From assembly GCA_947176235.1 (NCBI GenBank), contig CAMWPM010000006.1, forward strand, positions 1 to 64,000: 64,000 nucleotides of DNA, written 5' to 3'. The stretch comes from an uncultured Bacteroidales bacterium. GTDB taxonomy: Bacteria > Bacteroidota > Bacteroidia > Bacteroidales > Muribaculaceae. Below, piece after piece: positions 45,604 to 55,872 of the stretch. The notes below the pieces were generated by a model. The model was not told the DNA's origin, did no database searches, and was given only the letters and a program-made list of their open reading frames with translations. Every line of letters begins with the position of its first letter. Positions within the stretch are counted from its first letter, which is position 1. The position numbers and the translations under genes are program-made.

Positions 45604-47538
45604 ATGAAAAAAATATTCAAACCCTTTGCTGCAGTTGCTCTCGCGCTCTTAGCGTCGATGACAATGACCTCCTGCGAGGACTACCTCGACAAGGAGCCTG
45701 ATTCCGACGTGTCGCCCGAGACTCCTTTCAAGGACTTCACCAACCTCCAGGGCTACATCGAGGAAATCTACAACTGCATCCCCAATAAGGCCCAGTGCTA
45801 CTGGACTTCCATCTGGAATCTCGGCGACGACGAAATCCAGAATCCCCAGGCCGACGGCATCATGCTCCATCAGGTCGACCTCGGCAACTACTGGGCATGG
45901 ACCAACAACGATCAGTTCTGGTTCGCCTCCAACAGATTCAACCCCACTTCCAACAATCCTTTCGATCACCGTCTCTACGGCAACGCATGGTACTGCATCG
46001 CCAAGGTGAACAAGGCTCTCGAAAGCATCGACGAACTCTTCACCGGCACTGCCGAGGAGAAGAACATGCTGCTCGGTCAGCTCTACTTCTTCCGCGCATG
46101 GTGGCACTTCGAGATGATGGAATACTTAGGCGGCCTTCCCTACGTGGATCGCGTGATCCCCGCCGGTGAGTCACCCCGTCTGCCCCGCGAATCTTACCTT
46201 GAATGCGCCGAGAAGGTAGCCGACGACTTCCAGAAGGCAGCCGACCTCCTTCCCGTGGACTGGGACAACACCACCGTCGGTAAGCGCACCCTCGGTAAGA
46301 ACGAGCTCCGCATCAACAAGATCACCGCTCTCGCTTATCTGGGCAAGAACTACCTCTGGGCAGCAAGCCCGCTGATGCAGCACGGCGCACAGAAGGGCGG
46401 CGGCCGCACCTACGACTACAATCAGGATCTCGCTGCCAAGGCAGCTCAGGCACTCGGTCAGATCATCGACCTTCAGGAGAAGGGTCAGACTCAGTACGAG
46501 TTTGCATCGTTCGACTACGAGAACATCTACGATCACACCAAAGCAAAGAACGTGGACTACTCCTACAGCGAAATCTTCTTCACCACCGGTCGCAGCTGGC
46601 TCCAGCCCGGCGGCAAGGAAGCAATCCTCCGCGGACCCTCCGCAGGCTGGTCGTTCACCCGCTACAACTACTCCCGCACATTCGGCCCCAACGCCCTCTG
46701 CGCACAGGACAACCACATCCATCAGCCCACAGCCAACTACGTCAACAACTACGGTATGGCTAACGGTCTGCCTATCGACGATCCCGAGTCGGGCTACGAT
46801 CCCAACTATCCCTTCAAGGACCGCGACCCGCGCTTCTACCACGACATCGTGTTTGACGGCATGGAGTACATCAAGGCTAAGCCCGACGCAGGTGATGCCA
46901 ACATGAAGTATGCAGGTCTCGCCACCGGCGGCTCGATGCGCGCCGTGGAGAATGCATCCCGCACCGGCTACTTCTATCAGAAGCTCGTGCCCCACGTATG
47001 TCAGAAGTATGACGGCGGTTCAGGCGACGACTACGGTCCCAACCCCCACGCCTACATCCCCTACCTCCGTCTCGCCGACGTGTATCTGATGTATGCCGAG
47101 GCAACCGCAGTGCTCGGTGGTCCTTCCGGAAAGAGCTCCAACTGCTCGCTGACTTCGGTTGACGCACTCAACGTGCTCCGCGACCGCTGTGGTGCAGGTC
47201 ACGTCAACGCCAAGTTCTCCGGCAACGCCTACATGGACGAGGTACGCCGCGAGCGCGCCGTAGAGCTTTCGTTCGAGGGCTTCCGCTTCAACGACCTCCA
47301 GCGCTGGCTTCTCCTCACCGAGCCGAAGTACACCGTTAAGACTTCCGCCGAGTTCATCCGTGTGGATGGTGCCGACGAGACCTACTTCGCCGAGAACGAC
47401 CCGCGCAACGCCCGCGTAGCCGAGTACCACGAGGAAGTGATCCTTCAGCGCAACTTCGATGCCAAGCACTACTGGTTCCCGCTCCTGCGTGACGATACAT
47501 ATATCTATGCAGAGTTCGAGCAGAACCCCGGCTGGTAA
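45604..47538 (+). CDS. SusD-like surface glycan-binding lipoprotein (first pair)
   Basis: 644 residues. Lipoprotein signal ending MTMTSC, then EDYLDKEPDSDVSPETPF and TPR-like helices (WYCIAKVNKALESIDELF, GQLYFFRAWWHFEMMEYLGG). The SusD C-terminal signature LSFEGFRFNDLQRWLLL leads to the final FEQNPGW. It caps the SusC barrel and binds xylan-derived oligosaccharides. At 644 residues it is longer than most SusD proteins. Confidence 0.96.
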   Translation: MKKIFKPFAAVALALLASMTMTSCEDYLDKEPDSDVSPETPFKDFTNLQGYIEEIYNCIPNKAQCYWTSIWNLGDDEIQNPQADGIMLHQVDLGNYWAWTNNDQFWFASNRFNPTSNNPFDHRLYGNAWYCIAKVNKALESIDELFTGTAEEKNMLLGQLYFFRAWWHFEMMEYLGGLPYVDRVIPAGESPRLPRESYLECAEKVADDFQKAADLLPVDWDNTTVGKRTLGKNELRINKITALAYLGKNYLWAASPLMQHGAQKGGGRTYDYNQDLAAKAAQALGQIIDLQEKGQTQYEFASFDYENIYDHTKAKNVDYSYSEIFFTTGRSWLQPGGKEAILRGPSAGWSFTRYNYSRTFGPNALCAQDNHIHQPTANYVNNYGMANGLPIDDPESGYDPNYPFKDRDPRFYHDIVFDGMEYIKAKPDAGDANMKYAGLATGGSMRAVENASRTGYFYQKLVPHVCQKYDGGSGDDYGPNPHAYIPYLRLADVYLMYAEATAVLGGPSGKSSNCSLTSVDALNVLRDRCGAGHVNAKFSGNAYMDEVRRERAVELSFEGFRFNDLQRWLLLTEPKYTVKTSAEFIRVDGADETYFAENDPRNARVAEYHEEVILQRNFDAKHYWFPLLRDDTYIYAEFEQNPGW

Positions 47539-47573
47539 TATAATCCTTTAATCATCAAAGATACCAATCAATC

Positions 47574-50417
47574 ATGATATCCATTTATAAGAAATATCTT
47601 CCGGCGGCAATGCTCGCCTCGATGATGGCAGTGGCTCCCGCAGTCACCGCACAGGAGGAAGCCGACACCACGGCAACGCCGATGGTGCAGCTCGCCTACC
47701 GTCAGGTGGCAGCCGATGAAGTGCTTGGTGGTGCCGAAACCATCAACATCGCCGACCTGATGAAGAAAAACTACATCAACGACCTGAACGGCACGACACT
47801 GAAGGGCTACGTCCCCGGCTACAACGGCAACTCCCTCTGGGGCAGCGACGCCAACGACGGTCGCCTTCTGGTGCTTATCGACGGTGTACCCCGCGACATG
47901 AACAACATTCCCCCGATCGAGGTGGAGAGCGTGACCTTCCTGAAGGGCGCACAGGCAGTGCTTCTCTATGGCAGCCGTGCAGCCGAGGGTGCAGTCTACA
48001 TCACCACCAAGCGCGGTCATGACGGCGACCTGAAGATCGACGCACACGCAAGCACCGGCTGGGCTGTGGCAAAGCGTCTGCCCGAGTACCTCAACTCCGC
48101 CAGCTATATGACCCTCTACAACGAGGCCCGCGTGAACGACGGACTCGATCCCCTCTATTCCGCCGAGGACATCTACAACACCGCATCGGGCGTCAACCCC
48201 TTCCGTTACCCCGACGTTGACATGTACTCGAAGGACTACGTGCGCCGCACGTTCAACCGTACCGACGGTGACCTCGAGATCTCCGGCGGTAACCAGCGCG
48301 CCCGCTTCTACACCAACATCAACTACTACCGATACGGCGATTACCTGAAGGTGGGCGAGAGCAAGAACAACTACACCGACCGCTTCAGCGTGCGCGGTAA
48401 CGTGGACGTCGACATCGTTGACGCCGTCAGCGCCTACGTGAATGCAGCCGCTACTTTCTACGGCTCTCACTCGGCAGTGTGCGACAATGACAAGTTCGGC
48501 AACTACTGGAGCGCCGCCAACACGTTCCGTCCCAACCGTGTGTCGCCCTTCATTCCCATCAGCATGATCAACCCCGGCGCTCTCGCAGCCCTCGAGCTGG
48601 TCAACAACTCATCGAACCTGCAGAACGGCATGTTCCCCGGCGGTACGATCTCCGACCCCAACAACATCTTCTCGGAGTACAACTTCGCCGGCGACAGCAA
48701 GTTCACCTCGCGTCAGTTCCAGTTTGACGCCGGTGTCAACGTCGATCTCGCATCGGTGACCAAGGGCCTTACGTTCAACGCTAAGTTCGGCATCGACTAC
48801 GCCACTTCCTACACCACGAGCTACAACAACAAGTACGCTACGTTCGTGCCCGTATGGCAGAACTTCAACGGCAAGGACGAGATCGTGAGCATCTCGCAGG
48901 AAGGCAAGGACGAGCACTCCGGCGTGCAGAACATCAGCGGCTCCACCTCGCGCCAGACGATCAACTTCTCGGCACAGTTTGACTACGCCCGCCGTTGGGC
49001 CGACGTGCACAACTTCCATGCAATGGTAGTGGCAGCCGGCTGGCAGCGCACCTTCTCGGGTGAGTACCACAAGACGTCGAGCGTCAACCTCGGCTTCGAA
49101 GCTGACTATAACTATGACAAGCGCTACTACGCTGAGTTCGGTCTGACCGGCGTTCACTCCTCACGTCTGGCTCCGGGCCACCGTCAGGGATGGTCGCCCT
49201 CCGGAACCATCGGCTGGCGTCTGAGCCAGGAAGAGTGGCTTAAGGACAGCGAGGCTGTCAACGAGCTCATGATCTCGGCATCGGCAAGCAAGCTGAAGAC
49301 CGACCTCTACCTCACCGACTACTACATGTACTCCGCCAACTACACCAACGGCGGCTGGTACTCCTGGGCTCCCGGCGGACAGGCAGCAGCTTACCCCAAG
49401 CGCGGTGCCAACGAGAACCTGACGTTCATCGACCGCACCGAGTTCTCCGCCAACATCCGCGGTGACTTCTTCAACAATGCATTGAGCCTCAACGCATCGT
49501 TCTTCACCCACAAGCTCTCGGGTCTGCCCATCAACAACTCCACGAAGTTCCCGACCTTCTTCTCGACCTACTATCCCGCATCATCGTTCGTGCCCTGGCT
49601 CAACTGGGATGCCAACCGTCGCACGGGTTACGACTTCGGAATTACCGGCCGCAAGCAGTTCGGCGACGTTTACCTCGAACTCGGTGTGAACGCCACCTAC
49701 TACAAGACCAAAGCCACCAAGCGTGACGAAATCCACGAGGATGCTTACCAGAACGCAGTCGGCAAGCCCGTCGACGCCATCTGGGGCTACCGTTGCCTCG
49801 GCTTCTTCAAGACTGACGAGGAAGCAGCATCCGTGGATCAGAGTGCACTCGGATCGGCTGAGCTCAAGGCTGGCGACCTCCGCTACGAGGACGTCAACAA
49901 GGACGGCGTGGTTGACTCGAAGGACCGCGTTTACCTCGGCCGCGGCGGCTGGTACGGCGATCCCTTCACCCTCGGCGTCAACCTGACCGCCAAGTACAAG
50001 GGCTTCACCCTCTTCGTACACTGCACGGGCAGCTACGGCGCCAAGTCATACAAGACCGGCAGCTACTACCGTCCCGCAGGTGAGAACAAGTACTCATCCT
50101 ATGCTCTCGACCGCTGGACTCCCGCCAATGCCAACTCCGCAACCCTCCCGCGCCTGACCACCACGAACGCCAACAACAACAATCGGGACTCCGACTTCTG
50201 GTTGTACAGCCGCGACCGCTTCGAGATCGCCAAGGTGCAGCTCACCTACGACTTCCCGACCCACCTCTTCTCGGGCAAGGTAGTGAAGGGCATCTCTCTC
50301 TTCCTGAGCGGCGATGATCTGGTAATGTTTGGCAAAAACCGCAAAATCATGGAAACAACCGTAGGCGGAAGCCCGCAATACCGCTTCTACAACTTCGGTG
50401 CTCAAGTAACCTTCTAA
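47574..50417 (+). CDS. SusC-like TonB-dependent transporter lacking the N-terminal carboxypeptidase-like domain (second pair)
   Basis: 947 residues. The signal peptide (LPAAMLASMMAVAPAVTAQ) leads almost directly to the plug: TINIADLMKKNYINDLNGTT, LLVLIDGVPRDMNNIPPIEV, SVTFLKGAQAVLLYGSRAAE. The KGTVVD-type domain and the DEVVVVGYG box of the first SusC are missing. A complete barrel follows, ending SPQYRFYNFGAQVTF. Second SusC proteins of this shortened form accompany tandem SusC/D pairs in xylan loci (family knowledge). 35 bp after the first SusD. Confidence 0.95.
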   Translation: MISIYKKYLPAAMLASMMAVAPAVTAQEEADTTATPMVQLAYRQVAADEVLGGAETINIADLMKKNYINDLNGTTLKGYVPGYNGNSLWGSDANDGRLLVLIDGVPRDMNNIPPIEVESVTFLKGAQAVLLYGSRAAEGAVYITTKRGHDGDLKIDAHASTGWAVAKRLPEYLNSASYMTLYNEARVNDGLDPLYSAEDIYNTASGVNPFRYPDVDMYSKDYVRRTFNRTDGDLEISGGNQRARFYTNINYYRYGDYLKVGESKNNYTDRFSVRGNVDVDIVDAVSAYVNAAATFYGSHSAVCDNDKFGNYWSAANTFRPNRVSPFIPISMINPGALAALELVNNSSNLQNGMFPGGTISDPNNIFSEYNFAGDSKFTSRQFQFDAGVNVDLASVTKGLTFNAKFGIDYATSYTTSYNNKYATFVPVWQNFNGKDEIVSISQEGKDEHSGVQNISGSTSRQTINFSAQFDYARRWADVHNFHAMVVAAGWQRTFSGEYHKTSSVNLGFEADYNYDKRYYAEFGLTGVHSSRLAPGHRQGWSPSGTIGWRLSQEEWLKDSEAVNELMISASASKLKTDLYLTDYYMYSANYTNGGWYSWAPGGQAAAYPKRGANENLTFIDRTEFSANIRGDFFNNALSLNASFFTHKLSGLPINNSTKFPTFFSTYYPASSFVPWLNWDANRRTGYDFGITGRKQFGDVYLELGVNATYYKTKATKRDEIHEDAYQNAVGKPVDAIWGYRCLGFFKTDEEAASVDQSALGSAELKAGDLRYEDVNKDGVVDSKDRVYLGRGGWYGDPFTLGVNLTAKYKGFTLFVHCTGSYGAKSYKTGSYYRPAGENKYSSYALDRWTPANANSATLPRLTTTNANNNNRDSDFWLYSRDRFEIAKVQLTYDFPTHLFSGKVVKGISLFLSGDDLVMFGKNRKIMETTVGGSPQYRFYNFGAQVTF

Positions 50418-50432
50418 ACCAATCGCACAGAA

Positions 50433-52205
50433 ATGAAAAATTCAATCAAAATAATGGCAGCCGGTCTGCTGATGGTCTCCACCGCATCCTGCGACGACCT
50501 CTTTGATCCGGCTATCGAAAATATCCGTGACGCCAACGCCATGGACACGGAGGCAAAGTATGCCGACGCCATCCTGGGCAGCGCTTACATCCTCATGCCT
50601 TATTCGAGCGGTCCCGTCAACGACGTAGCCACCGACGATGCCGTCAGCAATGACCTGAGCAACGCATGGCTTACGATGGCAGGCGGCGGCTGGACCTCGC
50701 AGACGGGCGTATCGACCGACAACTGGCGCGACCGCAACGCTTCGATCCAGTTCCTCAACCTCTTCCTTGAGCGCGTCGACAACGTGCCTTTCTCCACGAC
50801 TCCCGGCATCAACCAGATGTTCGTTGACCGTCTGAAAGGCGAGGCTCTCGGCCTCCGCGCCCTCAACATGTACTATCTGCTGCAGAACTACGGCGGCAAG
50901 GGTACGTCAGGCGAACTTCTCGGTGTGCCCATCTGGCAGGAGTCGTACGACGCCACCACCGACATGAACGTTGCGCGCAACACCTTCGCCGAGTGTATGG
51001 AAGCTCTCCTTAAGGACGTGAACGAAGCTTCACAGCTTCTTCCCACCGACTTCGTGGACCTGAGCAACAACAACCAGATTCCCGCCAAGTACGCCGGCCT
51101 GGGAGTTGACTTCATGGACTACAACCGTGTGTTTGGTTCGACCACCTGGACCCGTATGTCGGGCCGTATCGCCGAGGCTATCGGTGCCCAGGCATCCCTT
51201 CTCGCCGCCAGCCCCGCATTCCAGGGCTCGGGCGTTGAATGGAGCGAAGCAGCCGACTATGCAGCCCGCGTGATCGACCGTGCCGGCGGCCTCGCAGGCA
51301 TGGCTCCCGACGGCCACAAGTGGTACACCGCCGAAGTGATCGGTAACAACACTATCTCTACCGCCAACCACGACGAGATCATCTGGCGTGGCGGCTACGA
51401 GGAGAACAGCTCGATCGAGGGCGACAACTTCCCCCCGTCGCTCTACGGCAAGGGCCGCGTGAACCCCACGCAGAACCTCGTTGACGCGTTCCCCGCCCTC
51501 AACGGCTATCCCATCAGCGATCCCCGCTCGGGCTACGACAAGAACGATCCCTACAGCAACCGTGACCCGCGCCTCGACCTCTACATCGTGACCAACGGCT
51601 CGACCTTAGGCGTCAACAACGCTATCGTGGAGACCTCAACCGATGCAGCGTCCACCGACGGTATCAACAAGGAGTCAGGCCGCTCCACCCGCACCGGCTA
51701 CTATCTCCGCAAGCTTCTCCGCAACGACGTGAACCCCAACTCGACCAACGAGGTGAAGAAGTACCACTACACGAAGCGTATCCGCTACACCGAGATCTTC
51801 CTCGCTTACGCCGAGGCTGCCAACGAGGCATGGGGCCCGACAGGCAAGGGCACCCATCCCTACTCAGCCTACGACGTGATCAAGGCTATCCGCAGCCGCG
51901 CCGGCATCGGCACTGCTAACGGCGACGCCTACCTCGAGGAGTGCAAGGCAAGCAAGGAGACCATGCGCACGCTCATCCGCAACGAGCGTCGCCTCGAGCT
52001 CTGCTTCGAGAACATCCGCTTCTGGGATCTCCGCCGCTGGCAGGCTGACCTCAAGGAGACCGCACGTGGCGCAAGCATCACCGGCACTTCGTTCAACTAC
52101 ATCGACGTTGAGCCCCGCAACTTCGCCGACTACATGATCTACGGTCCGCTTCCCTACGGCGACATCCTCAAGTTCAGCAACCTTGAGCAGAACGCCGGAT
52201 GGTAA
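50433..52205 (+). CDS. SusD-like lipoprotein (second pair)
   Basis: 590 residues. Signal and lipobox MVSTASC, then DDLFDPAIENIRDANAMDTE. Helical TPR-like body (EALGLRALNMYYLLQNYGGK), NYEERRLELC-like end reading LIRNERRLELCFENIRFWDL, and terminal FSNLEQNAGW. 15 bp after the second SusC. A stable hairpin follows the stop codon, as often seen after susD genes. Confidence 0.96.
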   Translation: MKNSIKIMAAGLLMVSTASCDDLFDPAIENIRDANAMDTEAKYADAILGSAYILMPYSSGPVNDVATDDAVSNDLSNAWLTMAGGGWTSQTGVSTDNWRDRNASIQFLNLFLERVDNVPFSTTPGINQMFVDRLKGEALGLRALNMYYLLQNYGGKGTSGELLGVPIWQESYDATTDMNVARNTFAECMEALLKDVNEASQLLPTDFVDLSNNNQIPAKYAGLGVDFMDYNRVFGSTTWTRMSGRIAEAIGAQASLLAASPAFQGSGVEWSEAADYAARVIDRAGGLAGMAPDGHKWYTAEVIGNNTISTANHDEIIWRGGYEENSSIEGDNFPPSLYGKGRVNPTQNLVDAFPALNGYPISDPRSGYDKNDPYSNRDPRLDLYIVTNGSTLGVNNAIVETSTDAASTDGINKESGRSTRTGYYLRKLLRNDVNPNSTNEVKKYHYTKRIRYTEIFLAYAEAANEAWGPTGKGTHPYSAYDVIKAIRSRAGIGTANGDAYLEECKASKETMRTLIRNERRLELCFENIRFWDLRRWQADLKETARGASITGTSFNYIDVEPRNFADYMIYGPLPYGDILKFSNLEQNAGW

Positions 52206-52243
52206 TAAACCACACATCGTCAGCTAAAAGATAACACCACAAA

Positions 52244-52277
52244 GGCAGAAAGCAGAATCTCTCTCCTGCTTTCCGCC
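52244..52277 (+). terminator. hairpin after the second SusD gene (attenuating element)
   Basis: GGC-AGAAAGCAG, loop, CTGCTTTCC-GCC without a U-tract, 39 nt after the stop. Probably an mRNA-stabilising or partial-termination element that sets the ratio of SusD to the genes downstream. Confidence 0.6.
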
Positions 52278-52299
52278 AATATCAAAAACGAAAACAGCA

Positions 52300-53352
52300 A
52301 TGATAAAAGCAATCAAATACACAGCACTCGCAAGCGTGGCACTTCTGGCTCTCGGCGTGACTTCGTGCAAGAACTCCGAAAACGACTTCCCCGATCACGA
52401 AGGCGGCCTCAAGACCTACTTCGCCTACCAGTACCCTGTGCGCACGATCACCATCGGTGAGGATCCGCAGGTGGACAACTCGATGGACAACCAGCACAAG
52501 TGCTACATCATGGCAACTCAGGCTGGTGCCTACAAAAGCAAGAAAATCACGATCGAGGTGGCAGTGGACAACTCACTGACCGACAACCTGACCTTCCCCG
52601 ACGGCCGCCCCGTGAAGGTGATGCCCACCAACTACTACTCTCTGGCATCGACCACCCTCACCGGCATCGAGGACTATCTCTTCGGCACCGAGGTGACCCT
52701 GACCGACGCATTCTTCGCTGATCCCGACGCCGTGAAGGAGACCTACGTGATTCCCCTGCGCATGGTATCGGCAAAGGGCGCTACCATCCTTACCGGCACT
52801 CCTCTTGATCCCGACGCTCATCCGGCACTCACCGACGAGCTCGCATGGGAAGTGCAGCCTAAGGACTTCGTGCTCTACTGCGTGAAGTACGTGAACGAGT
52901 GGAGCGGCAGCTACTGCCGTCGCGGCACCGACGAGATCACCGACAACGTGACCGGCGCCACCACCACCCAGAAGCGTCAGGAAGAGTTCGTAGAGCGTGA
53001 CGAAGTGGTGTACCTCACCACCGAATCCCTCTCGAAGTGCCTCTTCCCCGTATCGGTCATCGTGCCCGATGGCGAGAGCGTGAAGACTCTGACCTGCGTG
53101 CTTGAGCTTACCTTCGGCACCGACGGCAACTGCACCATCACCACCTCCACCGCCGGCATGAGCGCAAGCGGCTCCGGCAGATGGGTGAAGGACGGCGAGA
53201 AGCACAGCATCAACAACGAGGACTGCGACGCTCTCTACCTGAACTACACGGTCAACTTCGGCCCCGTGACCTACAAGACCGACGACACTCTGGTGATGCG
53301 TCACCGCGAAGTGGCTCCGATCTTCGACTTTAACCCTGAATATAACAAATGA
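52300..53352 (+). CDS. DUF1735/DUF5627-like surface glycan-binding lipoprotein
   Basis: 350 residues. Lipoprotein signal ASVALLALGVTSC. The N-terminal BACON/DUF1735-like region (KKITIEVAVDNSLTDNLTFP, MPTNYYSLASTTLTG) ends near ILTGTPLDPDAHP. A C-terminal domain with YVNEWSGSYCRRGTDEI and FVERDEVVYLTTESLSKC matches the partner proteins found after SusD in xylan PULs. A role in surface glycan binding is inferred from family and position; there is no catalytic motif. Confidence 0.82.
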   Translation: MIKAIKYTALASVALLALGVTSCKNSENDFPDHEGGLKTYFAYQYPVRTITIGEDPQVDNSMDNQHKCYIMATQAGAYKSKKITIEVAVDNSLTDNLTFPDGRPVKVMPTNYYSLASTTLTGIEDYLFGTEVTLTDAFFADPDAVKETYVIPLRMVSAKGATILTGTPLDPDAHPALTDELAWEVQPKDFVLYCVKYVNEWSGSYCRRGTDEITDNVTGATTTQKRQEEFVERDEVVYLTTESLSKCLFPVSVIVPDGESVKTLTCVLELTFGTDGNCTITTSTAGMSASGSGRWVKDGEKHSINNEDCDALYLNYTVNFGPVTYKTDDTLVMRHREVAPIFDFNPEYNK

Positions 53353-53366
53353 TTATCACAGAAGCA

Positions 53367-55607
53367 ATGAAATACGTTAAATATCTCACAGCGTTTGCTG
53401 CCGGCATGGTGATGCTGTCGAGCTGTACCGACGATTTCGTCGATACGTTCAACACCGTCGAGAAGCCCAACACGCTTGCACAGCTTGAATATCTCAACGC
53501 ATACGCTCCTCTGAAGGAGGCCCTGCGAGGCAACATGTCGCGCTCGATCAACCCCAACTTCCTTCTCGGTTCAGGCGTAACGGCGTCGGAGTACGTAAAG
53601 CGCACCGGTGTGTATGCACTGACCAACTCCAACTTTGATCAGGTGACAGCCGGCAACGCCATGAAGTATGCCTCGATTGTCAATGATCAGGGCGAGATGA
53701 ACTTCGCAAATGTCATCGACTTCGTATCGGCAGCCACCAATGCAGGACTGCAGGTGTACGGTCACACTCTCTGCTGGCACGCACAGCAGAACGTAACTTG
53801 GCTCAACAGCCTTATCGCAGATCGTGAGCTCCCAAATGATCCCAGCCAAGGCAATGAAATTGTGGACTATAGAATTGACTATAGCGAACAGGATTCGTAC
53901 GGTTTCTGGGGTCAGTGGGGTAAAGACGCCGTAGCAAGCATCAACAAGGAAGGCGGCTACCTCCAGATCGAGAACACGACTCCCGTTAATTTCTGGGAAG
54001 TTCAGTTTATGATTGCCGATAATTTCCAGCTCGTCAAGGGTCAGAACTACAAACTTAAGGTAGAGGCTTGCGCAACAGGTGAAGGTGCTCTTCAGGGTAA
54101 CGTAGGTTCTTGGAATGACAATGTTGGTATGCGTCTCGGATTCGGCACTGATTGGGAAGTGCTTGAAATGGACTTCACCGCAGCTACTGATGAAGGTAGC
54201 CACGTACTTGCACAGTGCGGTGACTTCATCGGTACTGTAATGATTAAGTCTGTTGAAATTACCCATCAGGAGGCTCCTGCTGTCGAATTTGAAACCATCG
54301 AGGAGCGCGAATGTATTCAGGTCATCACCGACGAGATGGTAGATGCTGCCTGGGACAGCCAGTTCTGGCTCGTCTTCGAGGGTATCACTTTCAACGAGGG
54401 TGACAAATGGGAAGTTTCGATGGATGTACGCGCACTTAAGGACGCTTCTATCGGCACCCAGGTACACAAAGAGCCGGGCGGCTACCTCCACTGGTCGGCA
54501 ATTGGCAATGTACCGTTCAAGCAGGCATGGACGACATTTACCGCAAGTGGAACTTGCGATGCAAATTGGAATGGAGGATATTCAATTGCTTTCAACCTGA
54601 ATGACTACTCAGGCGCCAATGAATACTTCTTCGACGATATCAGCTTCAAGCTCAATGGTCAGGAACTCATCAAGAATGGCTCCTGCGACATGGGCGGTTC
54701 AACTGAAAGCTATGTATCGAAGGAAATGCGCGGCGAACTCGTTCCCTCACGCCTTGTCGACAAAGCAAAAATCATCATGAAGGGTAACACCAAGCCCCTT
54801 ACCACTGAAGAAAAGGCTGAAATCCTCACCAATGAGATGGAGCGCTGGATCAAGGGTATGATGGACGCTACCGAAGGCAAGGTTAAGGCCTGGGACGTAG
54901 TGAACGAGGCTATCTCCGGCGGTCCGTGGGGTCAGAAGTATGACCTGCAGCACGGCTCAGCCGCAAGCAAGACCGACTTCTTCTGGCAGGATTACCTCGG
55001 CGACAACTTCGTACGCATCCCCGTGAAGTTTGCCCGCCAGTACTTCGCAGAGCAGGAAGGTGCTAATCCCGACGACCTGAAACTCTTCATCAACGACTAC
55101 AACCTCGAGAGCGACTGGGACGACAACCAGAAGCTGAAGAGCCTGATCATGTGGATTGAGCAGTGGGAGAGCGACGGCGAGACGAAGATCGACGGTATCG
55201 GCACCCAGATGCACGTGTCCTACCACATGAATCCCGCAACCCAGGCTTCGAAGGAAGAGCACGTAGTGAAGATGTTTGAGCTCATGGCTGCCACCGGCAA
55301 GCTCTGCCGCATCACCGAGCTCGACATGGGTATCTGCGACGAAGAGGGCAAGGCTATCAAGACTGCCGACGTGACCTTCGAGCAGCAGAAGCAGATGGCT
55401 AAGTACTACAACTTCATCATCACCAAGTACTTCGAGATCATCCCCGAGGCTCAGCAGTACGGTATCTGCCAGTGGGCACAGACCGACAGCCCCGAGAACT
55501 CAGGCTGGCGCGGCGGCGAGCCGATCGGTCTGTGGGATCTCAACTACACCCGCAAGCCCACCTACGGCGGCTTTGCCGACGGTCTGATGGGTCGTCCCAC
55601 CGAATGA
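53367..55607 (+). CDS. GH10 endo-xylanase lipoprotein with CBMs inserted inside the catalytic domain
   Basis: 746 residues from the ATG at 53367, giving signal and lipobox MVMLSSC; an ATG at 53349 overlapping the previous stop is less suited. The GH10 barrel begins around residue 60 and reaches YGHTLCWHAQQNVTW. About 300 residues comprising two jelly-roll CBMs (CBM4/22-like) then interrupt it (roughly nt 53830-54720). The barrel resumes: AWDVVNEAISGG supplies the acid/base Glu, ITELDMGICDE the nucleophile Glu, and WAQTDSPENSGWRGGEPIGL the C-terminal strands. This insertion matches the known Bacteroides/Prevotella cell-surface xylanases. It makes the endo-cut that feeds SusC/D. Confidence 0.95.
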   Translation: MKYVKYLTAFAAGMVMLSSCTDDFVDTFNTVEKPNTLAQLEYLNAYAPLKEALRGNMSRSINPNFLLGSGVTASEYVKRTGVYALTNSNFDQVTAGNAMKYASIVNDQGEMNFANVIDFVSAATNAGLQVYGHTLCWHAQQNVTWLNSLIADRELPNDPSQGNEIVDYRIDYSEQDSYGFWGQWGKDAVASINKEGGYLQIENTTPVNFWEVQFMIADNFQLVKGQNYKLKVEACATGEGALQGNVGSWNDNVGMRLGFGTDWEVLEMDFTAATDEGSHVLAQCGDFIGTVMIKSVEITHQEAPAVEFETIEERECIQVITDEMVDAAWDSQFWLVFEGITFNEGDKWEVSMDVRALKDASIGTQVHKEPGGYLHWSAIGNVPFKQAWTTFTASGTCDANWNGGYSIAFNLNDYSGANEYFFDDISFKLNGQELIKNGSCDMGGSTESYVSKEMRGELVPSRLVDKAKIIMKGNTKPLTTEEKAEILTNEMERWIKGMMDATEGKVKAWDVVNEAISGGPWGQKYDLQHGSAASKTDFFWQDYLGDNFVRIPVKFARQYFAEQEGANPDDLKLFINDYNLESDWDDNQKLKSLIMWIEQWESDGETKIDGIGTQMHVSYHMNPATQASKEEHVVKMFELMAATGKLCRITELDMGICDEEGKAIKTADVTFEQQKQMAKYYNFIITKYFEIIPEAQQYGICQWAQTDSPENSGWRGGEPIGLWDLNYTRKPTYGGFADGLMGRPTE

Positions 55608-55714
55608 TAATTCACACCTGACTAATCATTTCCCCCGCCAATCAGGAAAGGAAACACTGAAATCGAAATAATTACTGTTTTTTGTTTTGGTAGAAGGTGA
55701 CCAACCTATTGGTC

Positions 55715-55770
55715 AAGTTCACCGCCGGGAGGCTCCACTGTGCACTCCCTCCCGACGGTGAACTTTTTTT
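55715..55770 (+). terminator. strong terminator between the SusC/D-GH10 unit and the downstream enzyme genes
   Basis: AAGTTCACCG and GGGAGG pair with CCTCCC and CGGTGAACTT (55715-55765), followed by a T-run. A smaller GACCAA/TTGGTC hairpin (55698-55713) precedes it. No new promoter box is seen before the next ATG at 55873, so the downstream genes may rely on read-through. Confidence 0.88.
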
Positions 55771-55872
55771 CATTTATTCTTTCCCGAGAAAAAAAGAGAC
55801 CGCACGGACATCCAATCATTTCCCAACAAAAACAAAGACTTACGGCAGCCCATCCCTGCCGACAATCAATCC

